Assembly: GCF_014137995.1 (NCBI RefSeq)
Contig: NZ_JACGWV010000001.1
Location: 2,604,001 to 2,668,000, forward strand
Length of the DNA stretch: 64,000 bases
Direction of reading: 5' to 3'
Source: Promicromonospora sukumoe
GTDB lineage: Bacteria > Actinomycetota > Actinomycetes > Actinomycetales > Cellulomonadaceae
The notes under the pieces were generated by a model. The model made no database searches. It was not told where the DNA came from and worked only from the letters and a program-made list of their open reading frames with translations. Shown one piece after another: positions 1 through 8,599 of the stretch. Position 1 is the stretch's first letter. Each line of letters starts with the position of its first letter. The position numbers and the translations under genes are program-made.

Positions 1-682
1 GACGGTCGGCGTCGAACTTCTCGAGCACGATCATGCTGTGCGGCGTCGCGCTCAGCGTCTGCATCATGAGGCTCTGGCCGGCGTTCGTGGCGGGCGGCAG
101 CGCGTGCAGGACCCGGCGCACCGGCTCCTCCCCCGGCGTCGTGCGGTCGCCGCGCGGCCGGACCGCGTGCGTGAGGTTGTCGTGGGTGGAGACGACGCCC
201 TTCGGCCGTCCGGTCGTCCCGGAGGTGAAGAGGATCTCGGCGTCGTCCGACCCGCTCACCGCCACCCCGGTCGAGCCGGTCGGCCGGCCCGCCTCGAGCT
301 GGCGCACCGTCTGGGACCAGCCCGGGCACCCGGCCACGGGCACGTCGCCGATGACACCGACCGCCCCGGCCTCCGCGCAGACGCGAGCGATGTGGTCGTC
401 GCTGCTGGACGCCAGCACCGGCACGGCGATCGCGCCGGCGGCCTGCACCCCGACGTAGGCGACCGCGAAGGCGATCCAGTCGCCGGAGGCGCGCACGACC
501 ACCCGGTCGCCGGGCTGGACGCCCCGGGCGACGAGGCCGTGACCGACCGCGCGGGAGCGCTGGTTCCACGCCGTATAGCTGAGCCGGCCGGCGCCGACAC
601 GTTCTATCGCGGTCGCGTCGGGCCTCTCCTCGGCCCGGGCCGCGAGCATGCCTGTCACGGTGAGAATGGGCTGATGATTCAC
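1..682 (-). CDS. AMP-dependent acyl-CoA synthetase/ligase, N-terminal part (runs off the window)
   Basis: This is the N-terminal ~227 residues of a class I adenylate-forming enzyme, which activates a carboxylic acid as acyl-AMP and usually passes it to CoA. The P-loop motif TSGTTGRPKG is present at about residue 162, and the preceding sequence reads as a normal ANL N-terminal subdomain. The GTG start at 682 is chosen because GAGGGG lies 8 bases upstream. The C-terminal half lies beyond the window edge, so substrate and exact subclass cannot be given. It diverges from the oxidoreductase at 1064 across an AT-richer intergenic region. Confidence 0.85.
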   Translation of the reverse strand, partial: MNHQPILTVTGMLAARAEERPDATAIERVGAGRLSYTAWNQRSRAVGHGLVARGVQPGDRVVVRASGDWIAFAVAYVGVQAAGAIAVPVLASSSDDHIARVCAEAGAVGVIGDVPVAGCPGWSQTVRQLEAGRPTGSTGVAVSGSDDAEILFTSGTTGRPKGVVSTHDNLTHAVRPRGDRTTPGEEPVRRVLHALPPATNAGQSLMMQTLSATPHSMIVLEKFDADR

Positions 683-1063
683 GATGACCCCTCATTTTTG
701 TCGCGGTGAATTGCTTTCATCATGCCGAGACAAATTCGGGATATTCAAGCGGGACGACCATTGTTCACAGCCCGGTCACGTCCAGGAAACGGATTCAATC
801 GGTCCACATGAAGATTGAATCATTCCGCATTGGAATGTGATCCGTCCGCGACAGTTTTCACCCTTTCTTGCACCTTTTCAATCGTTCGGCATTCACCTGT
901 CTCGTCCGGGCTCCGGCCGCCGCGAGCGCCCCGCGACGGCCGTGTCAGTTTCCTCGCGGTTATTGGCATCGCCGCCACTGGTATCCGCGGATCGTGCGCG
1001 CGACGCTGAGGGACCCGTTCGCCCCAGCGCCTCCCGCGCTCAGAACCCAGGAGAGACACACCG
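683..1063. promoter_or_regulatory. Divergent intergenic region
   Basis: This 381-base gap separates the ligase from the oxidoreductase. Its first part is clearly AT-richer than the surrounding DNA and should carry both promoters. It holds the inverted repeat at 792-821 and a second short one, CATTCC-N5-GGAATG, at 821-837. I see no coding sequence in it. Confidence 0.6.
792..821. promoter_or_regulatory. Inverted repeat, possible operator
   Basis: GATTCAATC at 792-800 is exactly repeated in inverse orientation as GATTGAATC at 813-821, with 12 bases between. Its place between two divergent genes suggests a repressor or activator site. The cognate regulator is not evident. Confidence 0.45.
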
Positions 1064-2071
1064 ATGACAGACCTGATGAAGGCCGTCGTGCTCACCCGCT
1101 TCGGCGGGACCGACGCCTTCGAGCTGCGCGACGTCCCCGTGCCGCCCGTCGGACCCCGCCAGGTGCGGGTGCGCGTCCACGCGACCGCGGTCAACCCGCT
1201 CGACTACCAGATCCGCCGCGGGGACTACGCGGACCACGTGCCGCTCCCGGCGATCACCGGGCACGACGTCTCCGGCGTGATCGAGGAGGTCGGGTCCGAC
1301 GTCACCGAGTTTCGCGCCGGCGACGCGGTGTACTACACGCCCCGGATCTTCGGCGGCCCCGGCTCCTACGCCGAGCAGCACGTCGCCGACGTCGACCTCG
1401 TGGGCCGCAAGCCCGAGAACATCAGTCACCTGGAGGCCGCGAGCCTGACGCTCGTCGGCGGAACCGTCTGGGAGGCCCTGGTGACGCGGGCCCAGCTCAC
1501 CGTCGGCGAGACGATCCTGGTCCACGGCGGCGCGGGCGGCGTCGGCACCATCGCGATCCAGGTCGCGAAGGCGATGGGCGCCCGGGTGATCACGACCGCG
1601 CGGGCCGTCGACCACGAGTTCGTGCGCTCCCTCGGGGCGGACGACGCGATCGACTTCACCTCGACCGACTACGTCCACGCCGTGGCCGAGCTGACCCACG
1701 GCAAAGGCGTCGACGTCGTCCTCGACACGATCGGCGGCGATGCGCTGACCCGCAGCCCGCTGGCACTCGCCGACTTCGGCCGCGTCGTCAGCATCGTCGA
1801 CATCGCGCAGTCGCAGAACCTCATCGCGGCGTGGGACAGGAACGCCGCCTACCACTTCGTCTTCACGCGACAGAACCGGGGGAAGCTCGACGCGCTCACC
1901 GCGCTGGTCGAGCGTGGTCTGGTGCGGCCGGTCGTCGGGGCGACCCTTCCGCTGGCGCGGATCGGCGAGGCGCACGAGCTGCTGGAGAACAAGCGGTCGT
2001 ACGTGCTCCACGGCAAGGTCGCGATCGACGTGGCGGGCGAGACGGTCGCGCTTCCCCCGCGCGCCTCGTAG
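1064..2071 (+). CDS. Zinc-type alcohol dehydrogenase/quinone oxidoreductase family protein
   Basis: This 335-residue medium-chain dehydrogenase/reductase resembles NADPH:quinone oxidoreductases, which reduce quinones or activated alkenes with NAD(P)H. The N-terminal GroES-like domain carries [14 protein letters not shown] (about 65-78). The Rossmann domain has the nucleotide-binding glycine motif [10 protein letters not shown] (about 152-161). I see no cysteine-rich structural zinc lobe, which fits the zinc-free quinone-reductase branch. AGGAG 10 bases upstream supports the ATG at 1064. It stands alone, convergent with the GlxA-type regulator. The true substrate is unknown. Confidence 0.85.
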   Translation: MTDLMKAVVLTRFGGTDAFELRDVPVPPVGPRQVRVRVHATAVNPLDYQIRRGDYADHVPLPAITGHDVSGVIEEVGSDVTEFRAGDAVYYTPRIFGGPGSYAEQHVADVDLVGRKPENISHLEAASLTLVGGTVWEALVTRAQLTVGETILVHGGAGGVGTIAIQVAKAMGARVITTARAVDHEFVRSLGADDAIDFTSTDYVHAVAELTHGKGVDVVLDTIGGDALTRSPLALADFGRVVSIVDIAQSQNLIAAWDRNAAYHFVFTRQNRGKLDALTALVERGLVRPVVGATLPLARIGEAHELLENKRSYVLHGKVAIDVAGETVALPPRAS

Positions 2072-2101
2072 CGGGACGCGGTCGGACGACGTCCGCCGTC
2101 G

Positions 2102-3049
2102 TCAGTCCCGCCCGGAGAAGGTGGCGCGGTACTCCGAGGGCGACACGTCCAGGAGCCGGCGGAAGTGCAGCCGGAGGTTCGAGCCGGTGCCCAGGCCGAC
2201 CCGCTCCGCGATGCGGTCGACGGACAGCCGCGTGCTCTCCAGGAGCTCGCGCGCAGCGTCGACCCGCGCCCGGAGGATCCACCGCATCGGGGTGCTGCCC
2301 GTCTCCTCGGTGAACCGGCGCAGGAACGTGCGGGACGACAGCCGGGCGTGCGCGGCGAGCCCGGCGACGGTGAGCGGCTGGTCGAGGTGCGCCAGGGCCC
2401 ACTCGCGCGTCGCGGCGAGGGTCTCGCCCTGCACGGCCGCCCTGGCCGTCGGCAGGTACTGGGCCTGGCCCCCGGTCCGGTAGGGCGCGGTGACGAGCCC
2501 GCGCGCGATCTCGGTCGCCGGGCTCACGCCGAGGTCGCGCCGGACGATGTGCAGGCACAGGTCGAGACCGGCGGCGGCCCCCGCGGAGGTCAGGACGGCA
2601 CCCTCGTCGACGAAGAGCACGTTCGGCTCGACGGTGACCCGCGGGTGCCGCTGCGCGAGCAGCTCTGCGGCGTCCCAGTGGGTCGTCGCGCGCAGGCCGT
2701 CGAGCAGGCCGGCGTCCGCGAGGGCGAACGCTCCGTAGCAGATCGAGGCGACGCGGGCCCCGCGCGAGGCGGCACCGCGGAGCGCCTCGCGCACCTCGTC
2801 CGGGAGCGGCCGGCCGACCGGGACGTACCCCGGGACGATGACCGTGTCAGCGTCGTCCAGGGCATCCAGGCCCCGCGGGACCGTGAAGCCGAAGTGCCCG
2901 TGGGACGACACCGTCCCGGCGGTCACCCCGCAGGCCGACACCTCGTAGGGGAACCCCGTCTCCGGGTGGAACACCTCCGCCGGGATACCGACGTCGAGCG
3001 GGCGCGCCCCGTCGAGCACGAGGACCACCACCCGGTGCGGTCGCTGCAT
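2102..3049 (-). CDS. GlxA-family transcriptional regulator (DJ-1/PfpI domain plus AraC HTH)
   Basis: The 315-residue protein combines an N-terminal DJ-1/PfpI (glutamine-amidotransferase-like) domain, about residues 5-170, with a C-terminal AraC-type double helix-turn-helix, about 216-311. The nucleophile-elbow cysteine is retained (SICYGAF, Cys104). In this family the DJ-1 domain is thought to sense a ligand and the HTH to bind DNA. It lies 81 bases downstream of the kinase-PdxA fusion gene on the same strand, so it may be co-transcribed with it, though no operator of its own is visible. Confidence 0.88.
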   Translation of the reverse strand: MQRPHRVVVLVLDGARPLDVGIPAEVFHPETGFPYEVSACGVTAGTVSSHGHFGFTVPRGLDALDDADTVIVPGYVPVGRPLPDEVREALRGAASRGARVASICYGAFALADAGLLDGLRATTHWDAAELLAQRHPRVTVEPNVLFVDEGAVLTSAGAAAGLDLCLHIVRRDLGVSPATEIARGLVTAPYRTGGQAQYLPTARAAVQGETLAATREWALAHLDQPLTVAGLAAHARLSSRTFLRRFTEETGSTPMRWILRARVDAARELLESTRLSVDRIAERVGLGTGSNLRLHFRRLLDVSPSEYRATFSGRD

Positions 3050-3130
3050 GGCCCGGCTCCGATCCGGCCGGCGCGTGCCGACCCTGTCACGATCCTCGCA
3101 CGTGCGGGCATTGCCGCCACAGCCCTGCTC

Positions 3131-5470
3131 TCAGGCCGAGCGGTGCCGGACCGACAGCGCGGCCGCCTGGCGCACGGCCTCGATCATGCTGCCCACCCGC
3201 ACCACGCCCTTGCCGGCGATGTCGAAGGCCGTGCCGTGGTCCACGGAGGTCCGGATGACGGGCAGCCCCACCGTGATGTTCACGCCGTCCTCGATGCCCA
3301 GGACCTTGATGGGGCCGTGCCCCTGGTCGTGGTACATCGCGACGATCAGGTCGTAGTCGCCCCGCCCCGCGAGGAAGAACGCCGTGTCCGCGGGGAGCGG
3401 GCCGGTCACGTCGAGGCCGTCGGCCTGCAGGACCTTGACCGCCGGCACGATCTTCTCCTCCTCCTCGCCGTGCCCGAACAGACCGTGCTCGCCCGCGTGC
3501 GGGTTGATCGCGCACACCCCGATGCGCGGCGCGGCGACGCCGGCCCGCACGAGCGCCTCGTTCCCGCGGCGCACGGTGCGCTCGACGAGGCCCGGCTCGA
3601 TCTTCGCGACGGCGTCGACGAGACCGATGTGCGTCGTGACGTGGATGACCTTGAGCTGCGGGGAGCTGAGCATCATCGAGACCTCGGGGGTCCCGGTGAG
3701 GTGCGCGAGCAGCTCCGTGTGGCCGGGGTACCGGTGGCCGCCGAGGTGGAGGGCCTCCTTGTTCAAGGGGGCCGTGCAGATCCCCTGCACCTCACCCGCG
3801 AGCGAGAGCTCGGACGCGACCTTGACGTACTGGTACGCCGCGTCGCCCGCGAGCGCGGACAGCTCGCCCCAGGGCAGGTCCGACGGGATCAGCCCGAGGT
3901 CGATGACATTGATGCGACCGTCCTCGAAGACCGCGTCGGCGGTTCCTTCCACGGCGACGACGTCGACCGCGAGCCCGAGGATGCGGGCTGCCTCCTGGAG
4001 ACGGGCGCGGTCGCCCACCACCACGGGCCGGCACAGGCGGAGCACCTCGGGGTCGGCGAGCGCGCCGACCGTCACCTCGGGGCCGACGCCTGCCGCGTCG
4101 CCCATGGTCACCGCGATGAGGGGGCGGCTGTCCGTCCCGTTCTCGACCGTGGCGGTCTCTCGTTCGCTCTTCGTCGTCATGTCGGTCCTCTCGTGGATGG
4201 TGCGCTCTGGTCCGAGCGCTCGGAAGATCTGGGTGATGGACGCGTCGTCCCCGAAGCTGCCGGGGCGGACCGACACAAGCCGGCCCGCGCCCGTGCCGGC
4301 CACCACGGCACCGTGGTGGACCTCGCCGAACACGTGCAGGGTCGCCTCGCCCAGCCGGTCGAGCACCGCACGGGCGGTCTCGCCTCCGGTCAGGAAGAGG
4401 GCGGTACGCGGGTCACGCGCGACGGCGGCGGAGACGATCTCGGCGAGCGACGCGGTGACGCGACGCTGCTCGGCGCGCCCGACGGGCGCCTCCCCCTCCA
4501 GCGCGACGCAGACGTCGCGGCCGGTGAGGGCCTCCGCCAGGTCGTGCGCGGCGCGGGCCAGGCGAGTGCCGTCGGCCGCAAGAAGATCCTTGATGTCCAG
4601 GCGCCGGACCAGCACCCCGGCGGTCGCGGCGGCCTCGGCGAGCTGCCGGTTCGCGACCGGGGCGGCGGTGCCGACGACGCCGAGCACGCGGCGCGCGGGT
4701 TCGGGGCGCGCGGACTCCGAGCGCGCGGACTCCGGGCGCGGTCGCTGCGCCGCCCGTCCGGCCGGTGCCACCGGGCGGGTCCGGGCCAGCAGGTGACCGA
4801 TCAGGTCGGACGACCCGGCGAGCACCGCGCCGTGCCGGTGCGCGGCGTCGGCGACGGTGCTCAGGTCGTCGTCGTCGACGGCGTCGCAGACCAGGACGCC
4901 CGATGCGCCGGCCGCGAGCGCCGCGGCAAGGCCGCCCGCACGCAGCTCGGCCAGCGGCACTGTGCGGGACGGGAGCTCCCCGACGGCGTCCCGCACCGTT
5001 CTCGGCGCGGGACGGGCCTCGGCGGACCAGGCTCCCGTGTCGTGCAGGGCGACGCCGTCCAGCCGGAGCACGCCGTCCAGCACCGTTCGTCCCAGCCGCG
5101 GCAGCGCGGGGCTGAGCACGACCGTCGACCCGCCGCGCAGGAAGGGGGCGAGCTCGGCCTCGACGTTGCCCCGGAGCAGCGAGTCGATCTTCTTCGCGAC
5201 GCGGGCTCCGCTGCCGACCAGCGCGCGCAGCACCGTGTCCACGCGCTCCGCCGCGGTGGCGGCGTCGAGAGTGCGGGAGTCGAGGTCCACGACGGGCAGG
5301 ACCTCGGCATCGGCCGGCCGCTCCGCGACGTCGGATCGCACCTGCGCCGCGGTCCAGCCGACGCGCAGCGCGACGGCGGCCACCTCCGCGGCGCCCGAGA
5401 GGTCGTCGGCGAGCACGACCGGCCTGTCCGAGGCCGGGCCCTGCCCGAAGACCTGGTTGTCCACCTGCAC
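3131..5470 (-). CDS. Fused four-carbon acid-sugar kinase (DUF1537) and PdxA2-type dehydrogenase
   Basis: One 779-residue frame joins two enzymes usually encoded separately. Residues 1-430 are a DUF1537 kinase: VLADDLSGAAE near 19, KKIDSLLRG near 93, and the nucleotide-binding end with LTGGET and PGSFGDD. Residues 431-779 are a complete PdxA domain with VTMGDAAGVGPE, NKEAL, GHTELLA and three metal-binding histidines in VTTHIGL, NPHAGE and YHDQG. In known pathways the kinase makes D-threonate or D-erythronate 4-phosphate and PdxA2 oxidatively decarboxylates it to DHAP. The fusion could channel that intermediate. GGGAGG precedes the GTG start. A second good start lies exactly at the domain junction (4180). 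It diverges from the sialidase operon across shared operators. Confidence 0.9.
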   Translation of the reverse strand: MQVDNQVFGQGPASDRPVVLADDLSGAAEVAAVALRVGWTAAQVRSDVAERPADAEVLPVVDLDSRTLDAATAAERVDTVLRALVGSGARVAKKIDSLLRGNVEAELAPFLRGGSTVVLSPALPRLGRTVLDGVLRLDGVALHDTGAWSAEARPAPRTVRDAVGELPSRTVPLAELRAGGLAAALAAGASGVLVCDAVDDDDLSTVADAAHRHGAVLAGSSDLIGHLLARTRPVAPAGRAAQRPRPESARSESARPEPARRVLGVVGTAAPVANRQLAEAAATAGVLVRRLDIKDLLAADGTRLARAAHDLAEALTGRDVCVALEGEAPVGRAEQRRVTASLAEIVSAAVARDPRTALFLTGGETARAVLDRLGEATLHVFGEVHHGAVVAGTGAGRLVSVRPGSFGDDASITQIFRALGPERTIHERTDMTTKSERETATVENGTDSRPLIAVTMGDAAGVGPEVTVGALADPEVLRLCRPVVVGDRARLQEAARILGLAVDVVAVEGTADAVFEDGRINVIDLGLIPSDLPWGELSALAGDAAYQYVKVASELSLAGEVQGICTAPLNKEALHLGGHRYPGHTELLAHLTGTPEVSMMLSSPQLKVIHVTTHIGLVDAVAKIEPGLVERTVRRGNEALVRAGVAAPRIGVCAINPHAGEHGLFGHGEEEEKIVPAVKVLQADGLDVTGPLPADTAFFLAGRGDYDLIVAMYHDQGHGPIKVLGIEDGVNITVGLPVIRTSVDHGTAFDIAGKGVVRVGSMIEAVRQAAALSVRHRSA
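4178..4192 (-). promoter_or_regulatory. Internal ribosome binding site and ATG at the kinase/PdxA junction
   Basis: Reading the minus strand, GAGAGG (4192-4187) is followed after 6 bases by an in-frame ATG (4180-4178). Starting there gives a free-standing 349-residue PdxA, the normal family length. The fused gene may therefore yield both a long kinase-PdxA protein and a short PdxA. This is inferred from sequence only. Confidence 0.5.
4691..4735 (-). repeat. Three tandem 15-bp repeats inside the kinase domain
   Basis: Three imperfect copies of GCGCGCGGACTCCGG-like sequence lie head to tail within the coding region. They encode repeated RPESA/RSESA/RPEPA units near residues 245-260, a probable flexible hinge between the two lobes of the DUF1537 kinase. 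The length keeps the frame, so copy-number change would alter linker length without breaking the gene. Confidence 0.6.
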
Positions 5471-5539
5471 GCCTGTCGCCTCCCGAGGTTCCCTGTACGT
5501 CGCTGTACGTCACCGGACCGGCTGGTCCTGAGCAGAGTA

Positions 5540-5556
5540 TTGCACGTTGTGCGCAA
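5540..5556. promoter_or_regulatory. Operator-like palindrome, degenerate copy
   Basis: TTGCACG-TTG-TGCGCAA matches the TTGCGCG-N3-CGCGCAA motif with one change in each half. Its centre lies 31 bases from that of the perfect copy at 5569-5589, about three helical turns. Confidence 0.6.
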
Positions 5557-5568
5557 CTTGACGATTTT

Positions 5569-5589
5569 GGTTGCGCGTTTCGCGCAACC
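5569..5589. promoter_or_regulatory. Operator-like palindrome, perfect copy
   Basis: GGTTGCGCG-TTT-CGCGCAACC is a perfect 9+9 inverted repeat with a 3-base centre. It is the best copy of the motif and is probably a binding site of the DeoR-family regulator at 8689, which has similar sites before its own gene. Confidence 0.7.
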
Positions 5590-5641
5590 TAGACCTGGCA
5601 CGCGCGCCGCGAGCGCTCCGGCGTCGTACAACCACGAAATA

Positions 5642-5680
5642 GTGCACGTAATGCGCAGGGTGCTTGCGCGTAGCGCGCAA
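5642..5680. promoter_or_regulatory. Pair of operator-like palindromes
   Basis: GTGCACG-TAA-TGCGCAG (5642-5658) and TTGCGCG-TAG-CGCGCAA (5664-5680) lie with centres 22 bases apart, about two helical turns. The second is perfect in its 7-base arms. The pair lies about 160-200 bases before the sialidase-like gene. Confidence 0.65.
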
Positions 5681-5839
5681 CTCTGTCAGTGTTACGCCAC
5701 ACCTCGACCCCAAGCGCCGTAGCTCGGAGGGCAGAACGCCTCCGGTGGGCCGAGCACGAGAGCACTGCTCGTCGCAGCGCTGCAACCGGCCCGCCACGGG
5801 CCACAGGCTCACCCACCACCAATGACGCCGGAGGAAAAG

Positions 5840-7075
5840 ATGACTCTGTTCGACGGGCTGCTGCGCCCCCGCACCGACGGCGGGACAGAGGCGTTCCTGC
5901 CCACCCCCACCGTGCAGTGCCACGCGGCCAACCTCGCCTTCCTGCCCGACGGCGACCTCGCCTGCGTCTGGTTCGGCGGAACCCAGGAGGGCGTCTCCGA
6001 CATCTCGGTCCACCTCTCCCGGCTCCCCGCCGGCGCGGACCGCTGGCTCGAGCCCGTCCAGGTCAGCTTCGACCCCACCCGCTCGGAGCAGAACCCCATC
6101 CTGTTCACCGCCCCCGACGGCGACCTCTGGCTGCTCTACACCGCGCAGCTCGCGGGCAACCAGGACACCGCGGAGGTGCGCCGGCGCGTCTCGCACGATG
6201 GCGGCGACACCTGGGACGAGCCGACCGCCCTTCTCGGCGCGGACGCCCCGACCGGCGTGTTCGTCCGCCAGGTGCCGGTCACGCTCAGCAGCGGCCGCAT
6301 CCTGCTGCCCACCTTCAACTGCGTGGCCGTCCCGGGCGAGAAGTGGGTCGGCAACCAGGACACCGCCTCGGTCTGGTACTCCGACGACGGGGGCCGGACC
6401 TGGACCGAGACCCCGGTCCCGGACTCCGAGGGCTGCGTCCACATGAACATCGTGCCCCGCGCCGACGGCACGCTCTGGGCCTGCTTCCGCTCACGCTGGG
6501 CCGACCACGTCTACGAGTCCGCGTCCGACGACGGCGGCCTGACCTGGACGCCGTGCCGCCCGACCACGCTGCCCAACAACAACTCGTCGATCCAGGCGCT
6601 CACGACGGGCGACGGCGAGATGGCGATGGTCATGAACTACGCCAGCCAGGCCGACGCGACCGGCCGGAGGCTCTCCCTGTACGACGAGATCGACGACGAC
6701 GGCGTCAAGGACACCGACGGCCCGGTGCTCGCCGAGCCGTCGTTCGACGGCGAGGGGCGCACCGCGTTCTGGGGCGCCCCGCGCGCCCCGATGACCCTGG
6801 CCCTCTCGGACGACGACGGCCGCACCTGGCCGGTCGCGTACGACATCGAGAACGGCGACGGGTACTGCATGTCGAACAACAGCCGCGACGGGATCAACCG
6901 GGAGATGTCCTACCCGTCGGTCATCGCCGGCCCCGACGGCGACCTCCACGTGGCGTACACCTGGCACCGCAAGGCGATCAAGCACGTGCGCCTGGACGCC
7001 GGCACCCTGGCCCGCATCCGGGCCTCCCGTCCCGTCTCCGCCGGTCCCGACCTGCGCGAGCACGCGGGGATCTGA
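5840..7075 (+). CDS. Sialidase-superfamily (BNR/Asp-box) protein, apparently cytoplasmic
   Basis: The 411-residue protein has four Asp boxes of the form SxDxGxTW at about residues 118, 181, 229 and 323, typical of six-bladed sialidase propellers. No signal peptide or anchor is seen, so it probably acts in the cytoplasm, unlike most secreted sialidases. The ATG at 5840 is preferred over the in-frame ATG at 5822 because GGAGG lies just before it (5830-5834). It is the first gene of a probable operon with a permease, a DapA-family aldolase and an aldo/keto reductase. Its substrate may be an unsaturated or acidic glycoside rather than sialic acid; that is inference. Confidence 0.8.
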   Translation: MTLFDGLLRPRTDGGTEAFLPTPTVQCHAANLAFLPDGDLACVWFGGTQEGVSDISVHLSRLPAGADRWLEPVQVSFDPTRSEQNPILFTAPDGDLWLLYTAQLAGNQDTAEVRRRVSHDGGDTWDEPTALLGADAPTGVFVRQVPVTLSSGRILLPTFNCVAVPGEKWVGNQDTASVWYSDDGGRTWTETPVPDSEGCVHMNIVPRADGTLWACFRSRWADHVYESASDDGGLTWTPCRPTTLPNNNSSIQALTTGDGEMAMVMNYASQADATGRRLSLYDEIDDDGVKDTDGPVLAEPSFDGEGRTAFWGAPRAPMTLALSDDDGRTWPVAYDIENGDGYCMSNNSRDGINREMSYPSVIAGPDGDLHVAYTWHRKAIKHVRLDAGTLARIRASRPVSAGPDLREHAGI

Positions 7076-7146
7076 TCCGGCCGGCCGCGCCGCGGCCAGC
7101 CCCCGGAACCCCGCCACGACGGGCACTGACGCCCGTCCCCCACGAC

Positions 7147-7170
7147 GCCGCCCACACCGAGGTGGGCGGC
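7147..7170 (+). terminator. Intergenic hairpin
   Basis: GCCGCCCAC and GTGGGCGGC form a perfect 9-bp stem with a 6-base loop between the sialidase-like and permease genes. No T-run follows. It may be a partial terminator or an RNA-stabilising element that sets different expression levels within the operon. Confidence 0.45.
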
Positions 7171-7196
7171 AACGGATGAAAGGAGTGTGAGTTCGG

Positions 7197-8582
7197 ATGA
7201 CGTTGCCGATGATCCTGGCGCTGGCCGTCCTGATCGTGATGATCGTTCTCATCATGACGGACGTGCTGCCCTTCGGAGCACCGCCACTGCTGGCCTGCCT
7301 GCTGCTCGTGGTCGTCGGCCTGTCGACGGTCCCGGAGGCCTTCGCGGGCTTCACGAACTCGAGCGTCCTGATGATCGCGTTCTTCATGGTCCCACTGGCG
7401 GCCATGCAGAAGACACGACTCATCGGCAGGGTCAAGAGATCCATGGGCGAGCTCGTCAAGAAGGGCGGCTACAAGAGCTACGCCCTGCTGATCGTCGTCG
7501 TCATGCTGGGGGCCAGCCTCGCGGGCACCGGCGCCACGGGCTACTACGTGCTGGTCGTCGCCCTGGTGTCGACCATCCCGTACGAGAAGAAGCTGCCCAC
7601 GTCGAAGCTGATGATGCCGCTGGGCCTCGCGACCAACCACCCGCTCGCCCCCGTGAACGTGGCGCTGATCTACGGTGTCATGATCACCGCCCTCGAAGCC
7701 TCCGGCTACACCGGCGGCGTCTCGATGGTGAGCTTCGCCCTGGTCAACCTGATCGTGAGCGTCGGCTTCCTGGCCTGGGCGCTCGTGGCGTACCGGCTCC
7801 TGCCGGACCACCCGATCGCCGACCCCGCGCCGGAGTCGTCCGCACCGGGCGGCGCAGCCGTGGTGTCCGCCCCGGGCGGCGGGACGCCCGCCCCCGGCAA
7901 CGGGTCGGGACCGCTGCCGCTGGCGACGGGAACGAACCGGGACCTCGCCCTGCGCGAGTCCGACCGTGGCGGGCTGCCCGCCTGGAAGGAGTACGCCACC
8001 GGAGCCATGTTCGTCGTGAGCGTCGTGGCCATGATGCTCCTGAACGTGCTGGGCGACCTCGCCTACGTCGTCCCCGGCCTCTGCGCCTTCGCCCTGCTCT
8101 TCATCCGGATGGTCGACTTCAAGGAGTTCCGCGAGAGCCTGTTCGCCCCCGTCATCCTCATGATGGCGGGCGTGATCGGGGTGGCCGACGCCCTCGCGAA
8201 GTCGGGCCTGACCGGCCTGGTCGGCAACTCCGTGGCCGACATGGTCGGCTCGTCGGTGTCACCGTTCGTGCTCGTCCTGGTGTTCGCGCTGCTGACCAGC
8301 ACCGCCGCCGCCTTCACGGGCTCCAACCTCGGCTCAGTGGCGATCTTCGCCCCGATCGCCATCGCGACCTTCCTGAGCCTGGGGCTCAACCCCGTCGCCG
8401 CCGCGTGCGCCGTGGCCGTCGCCGGCTGGAACGGCCACTACATGCCCATCGACGGCCTGCCCGCGATGATCTTCGGCATGGGCCGGTACAAGCTGACGGA
8501 GTTCTGGAAGTTCACGGTCCCCATGTATCTCATCCGGATCCTCGTCCTGTCCGCAGGCGCCGTCCTGATCTTCCCGGTGTAG
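7197..8582 (+). CDS. SLC13/ion-transporter-superfamily permease
   Basis: This 461-residue integral membrane protein has about eleven hydrophobic segments. A central Pro/Gly/Ala-rich cytoplasmic loop (about residues 205-245) divides it into two similar halves. Short motifs such as TGATGYY and LATNHPLAPVN in the first half and TGSNLGS in the second resemble substrate and sodium sites of the DASS/CitMHS group, which import di- and tricarboxylates. In this locus it is the obvious importer of the acid substrate handled by the kinase-PdxA fusion and aldolase. AGGAG lies upstream with 11-base spacing. The substrate cannot be read from sequence. Confidence 0.8.
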   Translation: MTLPMILALAVLIVMIVLIMTDVLPFGAPPLLACLLLVVVGLSTVPEAFAGFTNSSVLMIAFFMVPLAAMQKTRLIGRVKRSMGELVKKGGYKSYALLIVVVMLGASLAGTGATGYYVLVVALVSTIPYEKKLPTSKLMMPLGLATNHPLAPVNVALIYGVMITALEASGYTGGVSMVSFALVNLIVSVGFLAWALVAYRLLPDHPIADPAPESSAPGGAAVVSAPGGGTPAPGNGSGPLPLATGTNRDLALRESDRGGLPAWKEYATGAMFVVSVVAMMLLNVLGDLAYVVPGLCAFALLFIRMVDFKEFRESLFAPVILMMAGVIGVADALAKSGLTGLVGNSVADMVGSSVSPFVLVLVFALLTSTAAAFTGSNLGSVAIFAPIAIATFLSLGLNPVAAACAVAVAGWNGHYMPIDGLPAMIFGMGRYKLTEFWKFTVPMYLIRILVLSAGAVLIFPV

Positions 8583-8599
8583 CACCCGAGGCCGGAGAC

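Larger units (their letters stand above)
5471..5839. promoter_or_regulatory. Divergent control region of the sugar-acid locus
   Basis: The 369 bases between the kinase-PdxA gene and the sialidase-like gene contain no convincing coding sequence. They hold four copies of one palindromic motif (entries at 5540, 5569 and 5642). Copies sit on both sides of the region, consistent with coordinated control of the two transcription units. Confidence 0.7.

Noticed and set aside
2165..5722. A very long open frame on the plus strand opposite the GlxA and kinase-PdxA genes
   Set aside because: Its product is low-complexity Arg/Gly/Ala-rich with no domains, a usual artefact of GC-rich antisense frames, while the minus strand encodes recognisable enzymes.
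5822..5839. Earlier ATG for the sialidase-like gene
   Set aside because: It lacks a ribosome site, whereas the strong GGAGG lies between it and the ATG at 5840.
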